From the NCBI GenBank assembly GCA_002427535.1, contig DIRK01000010.1, positions 1 to 26,116 on the forward strand: 26,116 nt of DNA. The letters run 5' to 3'. Origin of the DNA: Mageeibacillus sp. UBA5438. GTDB taxonomy: Bacteria > Bacillota > Clostridia > Saccharofermentanales > DTU023. The notes under the pieces are model-generated. The model did no database searches. It was not told the DNA's origin and worked only from the letters and a program-made list of their open reading frames with translations. The translations under genes were made by a program, and so were the position numbers. Of the stretch, positions 15,403-23,751 are shown in pieces (positions within the stretch are counted from its first letter, which is position 1; every line of letters begins with the position of its first letter).

Positions 15403-16785
15403 ATGTCACAATCAGCCGGTAAATTAGATTACAAAAGAACGTTGTTTTTAGGCTTCGGTTTTCTTGCAAGTTCACTTGCCTGGAGCATCTATAACAGCCT
15501 CGTGCCTGTTCTTTTAGAACAACGCTTCATGTTATCCACGGTCGTCATCGGTACCATTATGACGATCGACAATATCTTTGGTATTATCTTTCAGCCACTC
15601 GTCGGCGCCTCAAGTGACAAAACTTTCACGCGCTATGGCCGCCGGATGCCCTGGATCATCATCGGCATTCCGCTGTCAGCCATTTTCTTCACCTTGATCC
15701 CCTGGGCGCAGTCACTGGGCCTGATGATGGCCTTTATCATCTGCTTCAACCTGATCATGTCCATGTGGCGCTCGCCTGTGATCGCGCTCATGCCCGACCT
15801 CACTCCGCGCCAGCTTCGCAGCAAGGCCAACGGCGTGATCAACCTCATGGGTGGAATCGGCAGTATCATTGCCTTCCTCATCGGCGGCATCTTGGCAAGC
15901 CTTGACAACACGGGACGCCTTACCTTTGGCATGGGCTCCATTGTCATGGTGCTGGCACTCATTTTCCTCGTGATCTTTATCCGTGAACCGGTCGCCGATG
16001 CCTGGATGCGCGCGCAGCGCGAACAGGTCGGAAAAAGACTTTCAGCCAAAGAGTTCTCAAAAACATTGGCAGAGGAAGAATTCGCCGAGATTAAGGATAA
16101 AGGCGGCCTTGACAGAAAGTTGACCTCCGGTGAAAAGAAGAGCCTCATTCTGCTTTTAGGGGCGATTTTCTTCTGGTTCTGCGCCTATAACGCGATCGAG
16201 ACCTTCTTTACGCTGTTTGCGACGAATGTGCTGAACGTCAGCACGGGGGTCGCGACCATTATGCTGACCTCCTTCTCACTGACCTTTGTCGCCTTTGCGC
16301 TTCCCGCGGGGCTCATTGCCGGAAAACGAGGTAGAAAAAAGACCATCGTGAGCGGACTGTTCCTCTTGATCGCCTTCATGCTCCCCATGATTTTCATTAA
16401 TCCGATTCTCACGGTGTTAGGCGTGGACGTGGCAAGCGCCTCTTCCCTGCTTATCAAGCAGATTGTCGTGATCGGACTTCTGGCATGCGCCGGATTCGGC
16501 TGGGCCTGCGTGAACATCAACTCATTGCCGATGGTCGTGGAGCTTGCCTCCCACGACAAGATCGGACGCTTCACGGGTTACTACTATTTCTTCTCCTTCG
16601 GCGCTTCTATTTTCAGCCCGATCCTGTTTGGTGCCATTCGAGATCTGACCCAGGATTACAACACGCTGTTCATCTACGCGGTCATCTGCTTTGGCTTGGC
16701 GCTTTTATGCACACTCTTTGTGAAACACGGCGAAGTCGAACCGCATGACCCCGAGGTCATGGAGGAAGCGTTGCTGGACGCTTAA
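15403..16785 (+). CDS. MFS transporter, GPH/SLC45-like
   Basis: 460 residues from ATG 15403, which has a GGAGGT site; an in-frame ATG at 15313 would add 30 polar residues with no ribosome site. About twelve membrane helices are visible. The loop after helix 2, VGASSDKTFTRYGRRMPW (residues 68-84), and the PDLTPRQLRSKANGVINLMGG stretch are typical of glycoside-pentoside-hexuronide/SLC45-type carriers, which usually move sugars with a cation. A charged central loop (about 195-245) separates the two halves. It sits in the cytoplasmic membrane. The substrate is not evident; it may be sugar, or, given its place downstream of the lipid-type locus, something else. Ends in a strong terminator. Confidence 0.87.
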   Translation: MSQSAGKLDYKRTLFLGFGFLASSLAWSIYNSLVPVLLEQRFMLSTVVIGTIMTIDNIFGIIFQPLVGASSDKTFTRYGRRMPWIIIGIPLSAIFFTLIPWAQSLGLMMAFIICFNLIMSMWRSPVIALMPDLTPRQLRSKANGVINLMGGIGSIIAFLIGGILASLDNTGRLTFGMGSIVMVLALIFLVIFIREPVADAWMRAQREQVGKRLSAKEFSKTLAEEEFAEIKDKGGLDRKLTSGEKKSLILLLGAIFFWFCAYNAIETFFTLFATNVLNVSTGVATIMLTSFSLTFVAFALPAGLIAGKRGRKKTIVSGLFLLIAFMLPMIFINPILTVLGVDVASASSLLIKQIVVIGLLACAGFGWACVNINSLPMVVELASHDKIGRFTGYYYFFSFGASIFSPILFGAIRDLTQDYNTLFIYAVICFGLALLCTLFVKHGEVEPHDPEVMEEALLDA

Positions 16786-16812
16786 GAAGATGGCGGACGA
16801 TTGACATGTATT

Positions 16813-16844
16813 AACCGGGCGGGCAAACCCCGCCCGGTTTTTTT
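16813..16844 (+). terminator. Strong intrinsic terminator after the MFS gene
   Basis: AACCGGGCGGG (16813-16823) and CCCGCCCGGTT (16829-16839) form a perfect 11-bp GC-rich stem with a 5-base loop, followed by an unbroken T run to 16844. Confidence 0.93.
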
Positions 16845-16859
16845 AGCGGGAGGTATGAA

Positions 16860-17603
16860 ATGAGCACAAAGATATTCGCCCACAGAGGGGTTCGAAAACA
16901 CTATCCCGAAAATACCATGGACGCTTTTCGTGCCGCTGACACGATGGGTCTTGACGGCATTGAACTTGACGTTCAAAGAACCTTGGACGGGGTCCTTGTC
17001 ATTTGTCACGACGAACATCTTTTAGAGTTGGCGGGAGAGGATCTTTGGATCAAAGATTTGACTTGGGAAAAGCTGTCTTTAATCAACATCGCCTGGCATT
17101 TGCAAGATGGATCCACGGCTCGAATCCCCACTTTACAAGCGTTTTTACAGTGGCTTAAAACAACGACACTCATCGTCAACATCGAATTGAAAAACAGCAT
17201 CGTCCCCTACGAAGGCATGGAGGGGGAAGTCCTCGCGCTCATTGATCAGTACCATCTGAGAGATCGCGTGATCATCTCCTCTTTTAATCTGGAAAGTGTC
17301 GTCCACATGAAAGCGATCGCCCCCGACATCGATGTGGGTTTCTTATACCAGCGCCTCAAGCCCTTGGCGGACCGCCTCGTGAAAGATGTGGGATTGGACG
17401 CGATCCATCCCCTGTATGTGCATCAGCTCTTTTGCCATCTCATGTGGAGCGCCCGTAAAAAGGGCTTAAAAGTCCGTGTATGGACGGTGAATCATCCCTT
17501 TTTTATCCGAAACGCGCTATGGCGCAAAGTCGATACGATCATGACCGATGATCCGGAATTGGTATTGGCGTTAAGGGCGAAATATCAGTCACGCCGAAAA
17601 TAG
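16860..17603 (+). CDS. Glycerophosphodiester phosphodiesterase (GDPD)
   Basis: 247 residues, the usual length of bacterial cytoplasmic GDPDs. Catalytic and metal residues are all visible near the N-terminus: H8-R9 in FAHRG, E17 in YPENT, E35 and D37 in GIELDVQ, and H50 in VICHDEH. Later family segments include NIELK, VIISSFN, and VWTVN. It hydrolyses glycerophosphodiesters to glycerol-3-phosphate and an alcohol. No signal peptide is present. The ATG has GGGAGG six bases upstream. Its last 19 bases overlap the converging mobA-fdhD gene. It lies just after a terminator, so it needs its own promoter, which I cannot place with confidence. Confidence 0.92.
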   Translation: MSTKIFAHRGVRKHYPENTMDAFRAADTMGLDGIELDVQRTLDGVLVICHDEHLLELAGEDLWIKDLTWEKLSLINIAWHLQDGSTARIPTLQAFLQWLKTTTLIVNIELKNSIVPYEGMEGEVLALIDQYHLRDRVIISSFNLESVVHMKAIAPDIDVGFLYQRLKPLADRLVKDVGLDAIHPLYVHQLFCHLMWSARKKGLKVRVWTVNHPFFIRNALWRKVDTIMTDDPELVLALRAKYQSRRK

Positions 17604-18964
17604 CTTTCGTAGTCATTAAAACGCTGTTCGCGCGCAAAACCGATCAATGAAATTCCCTCTTCACGCGCCCTGTGGATGGCCAGGGAAGTCACAGCGGCAC
17701 CTGAAATGACGACCGGGATCCGCGCCATCGACACAATTGCCAGGATGGACGCGGACAGTCGACAACTTGCGACCAGGATCGTTTCCGATAAGTCTTGCCC
17801 TTTTTTCAACGCGGCCCCCACCAATTTATGTAAACAATGATGGCGAGAGATATCTTCTGCGTGATCCATCACCACGAGATCCTCTCGGTTGACAAGCATC
17901 ATGTTATGGGTGCCCCCCGTCCGGTGGAACAGTCGGGCGCGTGACTCAAGCGCGGTCATCAGTGCTTGGATGTCCGAGGGATTGAGTGTTTTCTTCCAAT
18001 CATTTGATTTACTAAAAAGAAAAGTCCTATCCGCCTCTGTTTCTTTTTCCCGCAGTTGAATATGGGCCGTCATCCGATCCTTGTCACCTGTCAGATGAAG
18101 ATCGAGGACGTCTCTCTTTGATTGAATCATTCCGTTGGCATAAAGCCAACCCATCACAAGGTCGTCTAGGCGATCGGGCAGGCAGTACAATGTAATTTCC
18201 TGAGTATCCGACAAGATGAGATTAAATCGGCATTCCCGGATGACGGCATCCTCTTCTGACAGCGCTTTGCCCTTTTTATATTTGGTAAGACTCACCCTTT
18301 CGACGAGCATATCCTCTTCATTTTGTGGTTCTTTGTTTTGCCAGTGCTTTAAATCAGAGGGTTCATTGAGATTTATGAACATGTGATCCAACGCATCGAA
18401 AGCTTGGGCGTCTTTTTCACTCAACCACAAGAAGGGCTGTGTGCGACAAAAGTGTTGTAAACCGCTTTCCCCTGCCTTCAAGCGCGCTTCCATCGATGTC
18501 ACAAGATCCCGATGGTAGAAGGCGTTCAGGGGCTCCAGATAGCCGTTTTTTCTTTTTAACATGGCGCCGGAAACAGGAAGCGAAGAATTCTCCAAACGCT
18601 TCATCATGGACTTGATGAAATCGATATTCACATGGGGCATGTCACAGCCTGTGACATAGACAAATTGGCTTTTGGCATGAACAAGTCCCGCGTGGATGCC
18701 TCCCATGGGTCCCATGTCGGGATAAAGATCGGACAGAAGTCTCAGCTGGAGTTGTTGTTTTATAACTGCGTCGTACAACTCCGGGCGATGGGTCACAAGC
18801 ACGATGTCTGGGAAGATTTCGCTCAACTTTTCAATAATGTTTTCGATGAGCGACTGTGCTTCCCCCTGTATGAGCTGCTTGTCAAAGCCCATCCTTTGGC
18901 TTTTTCCCCCCGCTAAGATGACAGCGGTCGCAAAAAGAGGGTCAGGGTGAGTTATGGGATCCAT
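17585..18964 (-). CDS. fdhD: MobA-FdhD fusion: molybdenum cofactor guanylyltransferase joined to formate dehydrogenase accessory protein
   Basis: 459 residues from ATG 18964, four bases after the stop of the NuoF-like gene; no clear ribosome site, so translation is probably coupled. Residues 1 to about 205 are MobA: ILAGGKSQRMGFDK (16-29), the DLYPDMGPMGGIHAGL segment and VTGCDMP (104-110). Residues about 215-459 are FdhD: RTGGTHN (348-354), AEDISRHHCLHKLVG (369-383), VASCRLSASI and SGAAVTSLAI. MobA attaches GMP to molybdopterin; FdhD inserts a sulfur into the cofactor of formate dehydrogenases. The CxxC persulfide loop known from E. coli FdhD should lie near residues 315-325, where FSKSNDWKK has no cysteine; C401 stands where the family usually has Gly in a Ser-Gly-Arg motif. 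Normally these are two separate proteins. Confidence 0.87.
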   Translation of the reverse strand: MDPITHPDPLFATAVILAGGKSQRMGFDKQLIQGEAQSLIENIIEKLSEIFPDIVLVTHRPELYDAVIKQQLQLRLLSDLYPDMGPMGGIHAGLVHAKSQFVYVTGCDMPHVNIDFIKSMMKRLENSSLPVSGAMLKRKNGYLEPLNAFYHRDLVTSMEARLKAGESGLQHFCRTQPFLWLSEKDAQAFDALDHMFINLNEPSDLKHWQNKEPQNEEDMLVERVSLTKYKKGKALSEEDAVIRECRFNLILSDTQEITLYCLPDRLDDLVMGWLYANGMIQSKRDVLDLHLTGDKDRMTAHIQLREKETEADRTFLFSKSNDWKKTLNPSDIQALMTALESRARLFHRTGGTHNMMLVNREDLVVMDHAEDISRHHCLHKLVGAALKKGQDLSETILVASCRLSASILAIVSMARIPVVISGAAVTSLAIHRAREEGISLIGFAREQRFNDYESYFRRD

Positions 18965-18968
18965 TCTG

Positions 18969-20846
18969 CTAGCGCCGTATGACGGCGTCGACGGGGCACA
19001 CCTCCTGGCATGTGCCGCACTTGATGCATTCATCCTGGCGGATCACGTGGAGTTCTTTGACCTTGCCGTCGATGCAGGAGACGGGACAGTTTCTGGCGCA
19101 TTTTGTACAGCCGATGCACTTATCGGTAATAAAGTAGGTGGTCAGTTCTTGACAGACGCCGGCGGGACAGCGTTTTTCTTTGATATGCGCCTCGTATTCT
19201 TCGCGGAAGGTTTCAATGGTTGAAAGCACCGGGTTGGCCGAGGTTTGGCCCAAAGCGCACAGGGAGGCGCGCTGAGCGGTTTTTGCTAAACGCAAAAGCC
19301 GCGGGATACTTTCTTCGTCGCCGCGTCCCTCCGTGATGTCCTCTAATATTTCGAGCATACGTGTGGTGCCCTCACGGCATGGGGTGCATTTGCCGCAGGA
19401 TTCCTCAGCGATAAAGTCCATGTAAAAACGCGCGACGTCTACGGCGCAGTTGTCCTCATCCATGACGATCATGCCGCCAGAGCCCATCATGGAGCCGATG
19501 GCGGTGAGGCTGTCAAAGTCAATGGGGGTGTCGAGGTATTTTTCACCGATACAGCCACCTGAGGGGCCGCCTGTCTGGACGGCTTTGAATTTTTTGCCGT
19601 TCGGGATCCCGCCGCCGATGTCTTCGATGACCTGGCGCAGGGTCATGCCCATCGGGACTTCCACAAGACCGACGTTCTTGATCTTGCCACCTAAGGCGAA
19701 GACTTTGGTCCCCGGTGATTTTTCGGTCCCGATCTTTCGGAAAGCTTCGGCTCCCTTGCTCAGGATGACGGGAATGTTGGCGAAGGTTTCGACGTTGTTA
19801 ATTAAGGTCGGTTTTTTCCACAGCCCTTCGTTCGCGGGGAAGGGCGGCTTGGTGGTCGGCATGCCACGGTAGCCTTCAATGGACGCGATCAATGCGGTCT
19901 CCTCGCCGCATACAAAGGCGCCGGCGCCAAGGCGCAATTCGAGGTGGAAGGAAAAGTCGCTACCAAAGATATGGTCGCCCAACAGACCAAGTTCAGTGGC
20001 CTGAGCTATAGCGATCTCGAGCCGATGAACCGCGATGGGGTACTCGGCGCGGATGTAGATATAGCCTTGGTGTGAACCCACGGCGTAGCCCGCGATGATC
20101 ATGGCCTCGATGACGGTATGGGGGTCGCCTTCCAAGATACTCCGGTCCATGAAGGCTCCGGGATCGCCTTCGTCGGCGTTGCATATGACGAATTTCTCGT
20201 CGCCTTCGGCCAGTCGTGTGAAGTGCCATTTTCGGCCGGCGGGAAATCCGCCGCCGCCGCGGCCGCGAAGTCCTGAAGCTGTGACTTCGTCAATGACGCT
20301 CCAAGGTGTCATGTCAAACAGCGCCTGGTGGAGCGCTCTGTAACCGCCGAGCGCGATGTATTCTTTTATGTTTTCCGGATCAATATGCCCTGAGTGTCTC
20401 AAGGCGACGCGTTCCTGGTGCAATGTGAAGGGCACTTCTGAGTAAGCGAGGAGCCCCTCCTCTGTTTTGGCGCCTTCGTAGATGAGATCGAGTACCGGTT
20501 CGCCACCGACCAGATGTTCTTCGTAGATGCGGTCGATGTCCTCGACCTCAAGATGGCTGTAGAAGGTGCCGCCGGGGTGCACGATGACGACAGGGCCTGC
20601 TTCACAAAGACCAAAACAGCCTGATCCGACGATTTCGATTCGTTCGGAGGCGTCGTCACGGTCGATCAGGGCTTGGAGTCGCTCACGGATCATGGGTGAG
20701 CGCGATGAGGTACAGCCGGTGCCCATGCAGATGACGACGGACCATTCGTAAGGCCCCGTGATGCTGTCGGAGGGGAGGCCGCGAAGATTCATGGTTTTGA
20801 AAGTTTCTTCACGGATTTCGTTTAATTGGTCGATCGTCATGCTCAT
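18969..20846 (-). CDS. NuoF-like NADH-binding flavoprotein, HndC/HydB/FdhB type
   Basis: 625 residues in the order found in NADH-linked hydrogenases and formate dehydrogenases: a thioredoxin-like [2Fe-2S] domain (C40, C45, C77, C81), the NuoF core with FMN/NADH motif GLRGRGGGGFPAGRKW (192-207), an SLBB region, a [4Fe-4S] site (C484, C487, C490, C530), and a C-terminal double ferredoxin (C577/C580/C583/C587 and C607/C610/C613/C617). It would pass electrons between NAD(P)H, FMN and FeS clusters, possibly with flavin-based bifurcation. Its start overlaps the NuoE-like gene by four bases. The following MobA-FdhD gene suggests a formate dehydrogenase as partner, but hydrogenase is equally possible by family; neither catalytic subunit is in the window. 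Confidence 0.9.
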   Translation of the reverse strand: MSMTIDQLNEIREETFKTMNLRGLPSDSITGPYEWSVVICMGTGCTSSRSPMIRERLQALIDRDDASERIEIVGSGCFGLCEAGPVVIVHPGGTFYSHLEVEDIDRIYEEHLVGGEPVLDLIYEGAKTEEGLLAYSEVPFTLHQERVALRHSGHIDPENIKEYIALGGYRALHQALFDMTPWSVIDEVTASGLRGRGGGGFPAGRKWHFTRLAEGDEKFVICNADEGDPGAFMDRSILEGDPHTVIEAMIIAGYAVGSHQGYIYIRAEYPIAVHRLEIAIAQATELGLLGDHIFGSDFSFHLELRLGAGAFVCGEETALIASIEGYRGMPTTKPPFPANEGLWKKPTLINNVETFANIPVILSKGAEAFRKIGTEKSPGTKVFALGGKIKNVGLVEVPMGMTLRQVIEDIGGGIPNGKKFKAVQTGGPSGGCIGEKYLDTPIDFDSLTAIGSMMGSGGMIVMDEDNCAVDVARFYMDFIAEESCGKCTPCREGTTRMLEILEDITEGRGDEESIPRLLRLAKTAQRASLCALGQTSANPVLSTIETFREEYEAHIKEKRCPAGVCQELTTYFITDKCIGCTKCARNCPVSCIDGKVKELHVIRQDECIKCGTCQEVCPVDAVIRR

Positions 20847-21355
20847 GCCTCGTCCCCTTCCTTGTAGCTTTCTTTCAATTCAGTGATCAGTGCTCGCATT
20901 TTTTTAAGATCCATCCGACCGTGCACCTCTCCGTTTACGGTCACCACGGGCGCGAGCCCGCAGGCCCCGACACAACGCGTGGTCGTGATGGTAAAAAGGC
21001 CGTCTTCGGTCGTCTCACCGCTCTTGATGCCCAAGGCACTTTCGAGTTCCTGTAAGATCTCAGCTGCCCCTTGGATGTAGCAGGCGGTCCCCATGCAGAT
21101 CGACACTTCACACTGACCTTTGGGTTCGAGTGTAAAGCGCGTGTAAAAGGTGATGACCCCGTAAACGGTTGACATCGGTACTTTAAGCGTTTTGGAGATG
21201 ATTTCCTGAATGGGTACCGGGATGTGGCCAAATCGGTTTTGCGCCAGATGGAGGGCCTGCATGAGCATGCCCCTGCCTTCTTTTAAATCTTCGAGTTCCC
21301 GACGAAAGAGGTCGATTTCCTGTGTATGCTCTGTTTCAATGAACTGTACTGCCAT
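20843..21355 (-). CDS. NuoE-like [2Fe-2S] subunit, HndA/HydC type
   Basis: 170 residues, standard length. A helical N-terminal part (residues about 20-75, with RFGHIPVPIQEIISKTL and VYGVITFY) precedes a thioredoxin-like [2Fe-2S] domain with ligands C87, C92, C128 and C132 (CMGTAC and CVGAC). It is the small electron-transfer partner of the NuoF-like subunit encoded next, in bifurcating hydrogenases or formate dehydrogenases. The start lies eight bases after the preceding gene; a GGAG site sits at the end of that gene. Confidence 0.92.
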   Translation of the reverse strand: MAVQFIETEHTQEIDLFRRELEDLKEGRGMLMQALHLAQNRFGHIPVPIQEIISKTLKVPMSTVYGVITFYTRFTLEPKGQCEVSICMGTACYIQGAAEILQELESALGIKSGETTEDGLFTITTTRCVGACGLAPVVTVNGEVHGRMDLKKMRALITELKESYKEGDEA

Positions 21356-21363
21356 CTTGCTTA

Positions 21364-22503
21364 CTACTCCGTCATTAATGAATTAACCTGGTCCACAATG
21401 TGCGTGACATCTTGTTCTGTAAAGGGCGATTCGATAATCCGATCCGCGAAGCGCCGTGTCAAAATCGCAGACGTTTTCACGTGTCCTTCAGGTGCTGTTA
21501 AATGCACAAAAAACCTTGGTTGCGTAAAGCGCCGCGAAGTGCTCGATTCAACGAGTAAAACTCCATTACGATCCATTGTCTCATAAAAATCTTTTAAAAA
21601 AAATGAAAGGGCGTCTTCCATATTGGCCTCAGAGGCAATTAAGCGGGCGACGCGTTCGCAACCGGCTTGGAAAAACGACCGAATACGGGGCTTTTCTTCG
21701 TCACGCGATTCTTCGAGGAAGGCCGTCTTTGTGCCCGGGACTTCGTGACTGACTTTTAATACGCGCACAGGACGGCCCTGCTCGATCAGCTGGCGGGCAA
21801 GCGCGAGGCAAAGTGTCGATTTGCTTTGTTTTCTTCGATCTGAACCCACCATGATCATGCGCGGGTATCGGGGGATCGCAAGCGTTAAAGGTTCCTGGGA
21901 AATGACTTTTGTCGATTTATCGTAGATCGTCCGCGACGCGTCATAAAAATGAGGTTCTCCGATTAATACCGACCGTGCCAGTTGACCCGCTTCTTGCGCG
22001 GCAAGTTCTAACAGGTCCTTGGCTGCCGGATGAAAGGGTGCCGGTGAAGGGATCGTCTGAAATAAAAGTGAAAGGCTTTTTGCGTGCGGATCGATGAGGG
22101 CGACTTGTAAAGAATTTCCGTTTGATTCGGCCATGACAATCGGCAATCCTTGCGAACGACAAGACTGTTCGAGTGCGCCATGGCTGTCGTCGTTGTCTAA
22201 GCAATCTAAGACGAGATCGGTTTCTTGCGGGAAAAGATAATGCTCGAGGTCATGGCGTGAGGCCTGGATGATTCGGATGGACGCGCCGTAACCCGCTTCG
22301 CGGATGACACGGATCATTTGGGACTCTGTTGTTTCTTGGTAATCATCGAAAAAGGACATCAGGGTAAATGACGTAATGCCTTCTTCCGCCAGTGTTTTGG
22401 CTGCGGGGACGGCCATCTCGCCTTGTCCCGTGATCAGGACCGAGTGAGCTCCGATCGATCTTGCAAGTTGGGGATTTATTTCATTTTTTTCGTTGGCGTT
22501 CAT
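21364..22503 (-). CDS. Fusion of degenerate MoeB/ThiF-like domain and MobB-like P-loop domain
   Basis: 379 residues, not a protein I recognise as a whole. Residues about 18-150 resemble an E1-like (MoeB/ThiF) Rossmann domain: SVLITGQGEMAV in place of the GxGGxG loop, then DLVLDCLDND and GLPIVMAESNGNSLQVALIDP. The RQ motif and zinc cysteines of active E1 enzymes are absent. Residues about 214-379 look like a MobB-type P-loop NTPase: MIMVGSDRRKQSKSTL (216-231) and GRPVRVLKVSHEVPGTK (243-259), but the glycine before the P-loop lysine is missing. Its place between nagA and NuoE/NuoF/MobA-FdhD genes suggests molybdenum-cofactor delivery or maturation of the linked enzyme. That role is inference. 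The ATG is 17 bases after nagA, with a weak ribosome site. Confidence 0.6.
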   Translation of the reverse strand: MNANEKNEINPQLARSIGAHSVLITGQGEMAVPAAKTLAEEGITSFTLMSFFDDYQETTESQMIRVIREAGYGASIRIIQASRHDLEHYLFPQETDLVLDCLDNDDSHGALEQSCRSQGLPIVMAESNGNSLQVALIDPHAKSLSLLFQTIPSPAPFHPAAKDLLELAAQEAGQLARSVLIGEPHFYDASRTIYDKSTKVISQEPLTLAIPRYPRMIMVGSDRRKQSKSTLCLALARQLIEQGRPVRVLKVSHEVPGTKTAFLEESRDEEKPRIRSFFQAGCERVARLIASEANMEDALSFFLKDFYETMDRNGVLLVESSTSRRFTQPRFFVHLTAPEGHVKTSAILTRRFADRIIESPFTEQDVTHIVDQVNSLMTE

Positions 22504-22520
22504 ACCCCATCAATATACCA

Positions 22521-23672
22521 TTAGCCTTTTGCCTCTTCTCCCCGGCAAAACACGCGTGTCAGGGCGCCCTGTTTGTCCATGAAGACAAGATCGGCGTCCA
22601 TCCCGGGCGCGATGTTGCCCTTGTGGGAGAGGCCCAACCATTGGGCGGCATTGGTTGAACTTGCGGGGATGAGTTCGGCTAAGGATTTTTGGGTCATTTC
22701 CATGAGATTCAAAAGCGCGCGATCCATGGTCAGGGTGCTGCCCGCCAGGCGCCCGTCTTCTTTTCGTGATTGACCGTCCTTCACCGTTACGTCCCGGCTT
22801 CCCAGGTGGTATGCGCCGTCGGGCAATCCGGTGGCCATCATGGAGTCGGAGACTAGCATTAGGTGGTTAGGGCTTTTGAGGCGATCGACTATGCGTATGA
22901 AGGCGGGGTGAGAATGCACGCCGTCCGCGATAATTTCGACAAAGAAGGGGTAGTCAAGGGCGGCTCCCAGGATCCCCGGCTCCCGGTGATGAAAGCCCCG
23001 CATGGCGTTTCCAAGGTGGGTGACGGCATGGGCGCCTGCCTTGTAGGCGTCGACCGTTTGTTGCCAGGTCGCGTCGCTGTGGCCGATTGAGATGCGGATG
23101 CCCAACGCGATGGCTTTTGCCATCAGGTCTTTGGCACCTCGAATCTCAGGCGCCATCGTCATCGAGCGGATGTGACCTTTCGCGATCGCTTGGTAATGGT
23201 GAAGCAGTTCGATATCGGACGCTTGGATGTAGCGTTCTTCGAATGTGGCATGGAATTTGGGTGACAGGAAGGGTCCTTCCAGATGGATGCCGAGTAATTC
23301 GGCGCCTTTGCCCGGCTCTTCGATGGCAAGGACGGCTTCGTGGATGGCTTTTTCGGTTTGTGTCACTGCGTCACAGCCGATGGAACAAAGCCAGCTTGTC
23401 GTCCCGTGACAGGCAAGCTTTAGACCCAAGGTTCTTAGTTCATTGGCGCTCGCGTGATTCAAGTCGATGCCATAGGCACCATGGGAGTGGGGGTCGATGA
23501 AGCCGGGGATGACATAACACCCTTTGGCATCGATCGTATCGAGTGCCTCGTCATTCTCACCGCCAATTTCCGTGATAACGCCTTGGCGTACGGTCAGGGT
23601 TGTCTCGACAAAAGAGCGGTCTTGGTACAGTTTGGGGTTTTTTAAGTAAAAACTGTTCACATCATTCCTCAT
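22521..23672 (-). CDS. nagA: N-acetylglucosamine-6-phosphate deacetylase
   Basis: 383 residues from ATG 23672. Amidohydrolase motifs are clear: PGFIDPHSHG (56-65), HLEGPF with metal-ligand E132, GHSDA (197-201), THLGNAM (218-224), IADGVHSHP and the catalytic aspartate D276 in VSDSM. It deacetylates GlcNAc-6-phosphate to glucosamine-6-phosphate in the cytoplasm, in amino-sugar recycling. The usual NPxxxGAH segment after the glutamate is changed (SPKFHATFEERYI). A GTG at codon 5 (23660) has AGGA six bases upstream and may be the true start, since the ATG lacks a ribosome site. No nagB or phosphotransferase gene is near; instead it heads the redox/molybdenum operon. Confidence 0.92.
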   Translation of the reverse strand: MRNDVNSFYLKNPKLYQDRSFVETTLTVRQGVITEIGGENDEALDTIDAKGCYVIPGFIDPHSHGAYGIDLNHASANELRTLGLKLACHGTTSWLCSIGCDAVTQTEKAIHEAVLAIEEPGKGAELLGIHLEGPFLSPKFHATFEERYIQASDIELLHHYQAIAKGHIRSMTMAPEIRGAKDLMAKAIALGIRISIGHSDATWQQTVDAYKAGAHAVTHLGNAMRGFHHREPGILGAALDYPFFVEIIADGVHSHPAFIRIVDRLKSPNHLMLVSDSMMATGLPDGAYHLGSRDVTVKDGQSRKEDGRLAGSTLTMDRALLNLMEMTQKSLAELIPASSTNAAQWLGLSHKGNIAPGMDADLVFMDKQGALTRVFCRGEEAKG

Positions 23673-23683
23673 ACTCTAAAAAA

Positions 23684-23712
23684 GAATAATAAAAAACCCG
23701 CCTCTTTGTCAA
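23684..23712 (-). promoter_or_regulatory. Possible nagA-operon promoter overlapping a terminator
   Basis: On the minus strand a perfect TTGACA (23712-23707) lies in the loop and stem of the preceding terminator hairpin. TTATTC (23689-23684) is 17 bases downstream, or TATTAT (23691-23686) 15 bases downstream. It would start transcription just before nagA. Confidence 0.4.
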
Positions 23713-23723
23713 AGTAGCCGGGT
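23691..23723 (-). terminator. Terminator after the small secreted peptide gene
   Basis: In the minus-strand transcript ACCCG (23723-23719) pairs with CGGGT (23700-23696), CT with AG, and CTTT with AAAG around a 3-base loop, followed by a T run (23696-23691). Small bulges interrupt the stem. Confidence 0.65.
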
Positions 23724-23751
23724 ATATCGGTCATGCGCTTTGGCAACTAAT

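Noticed and set aside
16801..16806. Perfect TTGACA before the GDPD gene
   Set aside because: The matching -10 position falls inside the strong terminator stem and has no suitable hexamer, so it is probably not a promoter.
18965..19033. MobA-FdhD starting at 19033 inside the NuoF-like gene
   Set aside because: The extra 23 residues (SSAAHARRCAPSTPS type) are the other-frame reading of the ferredoxin end. MobA begins cleanly at ATG 18964 just after that stop.
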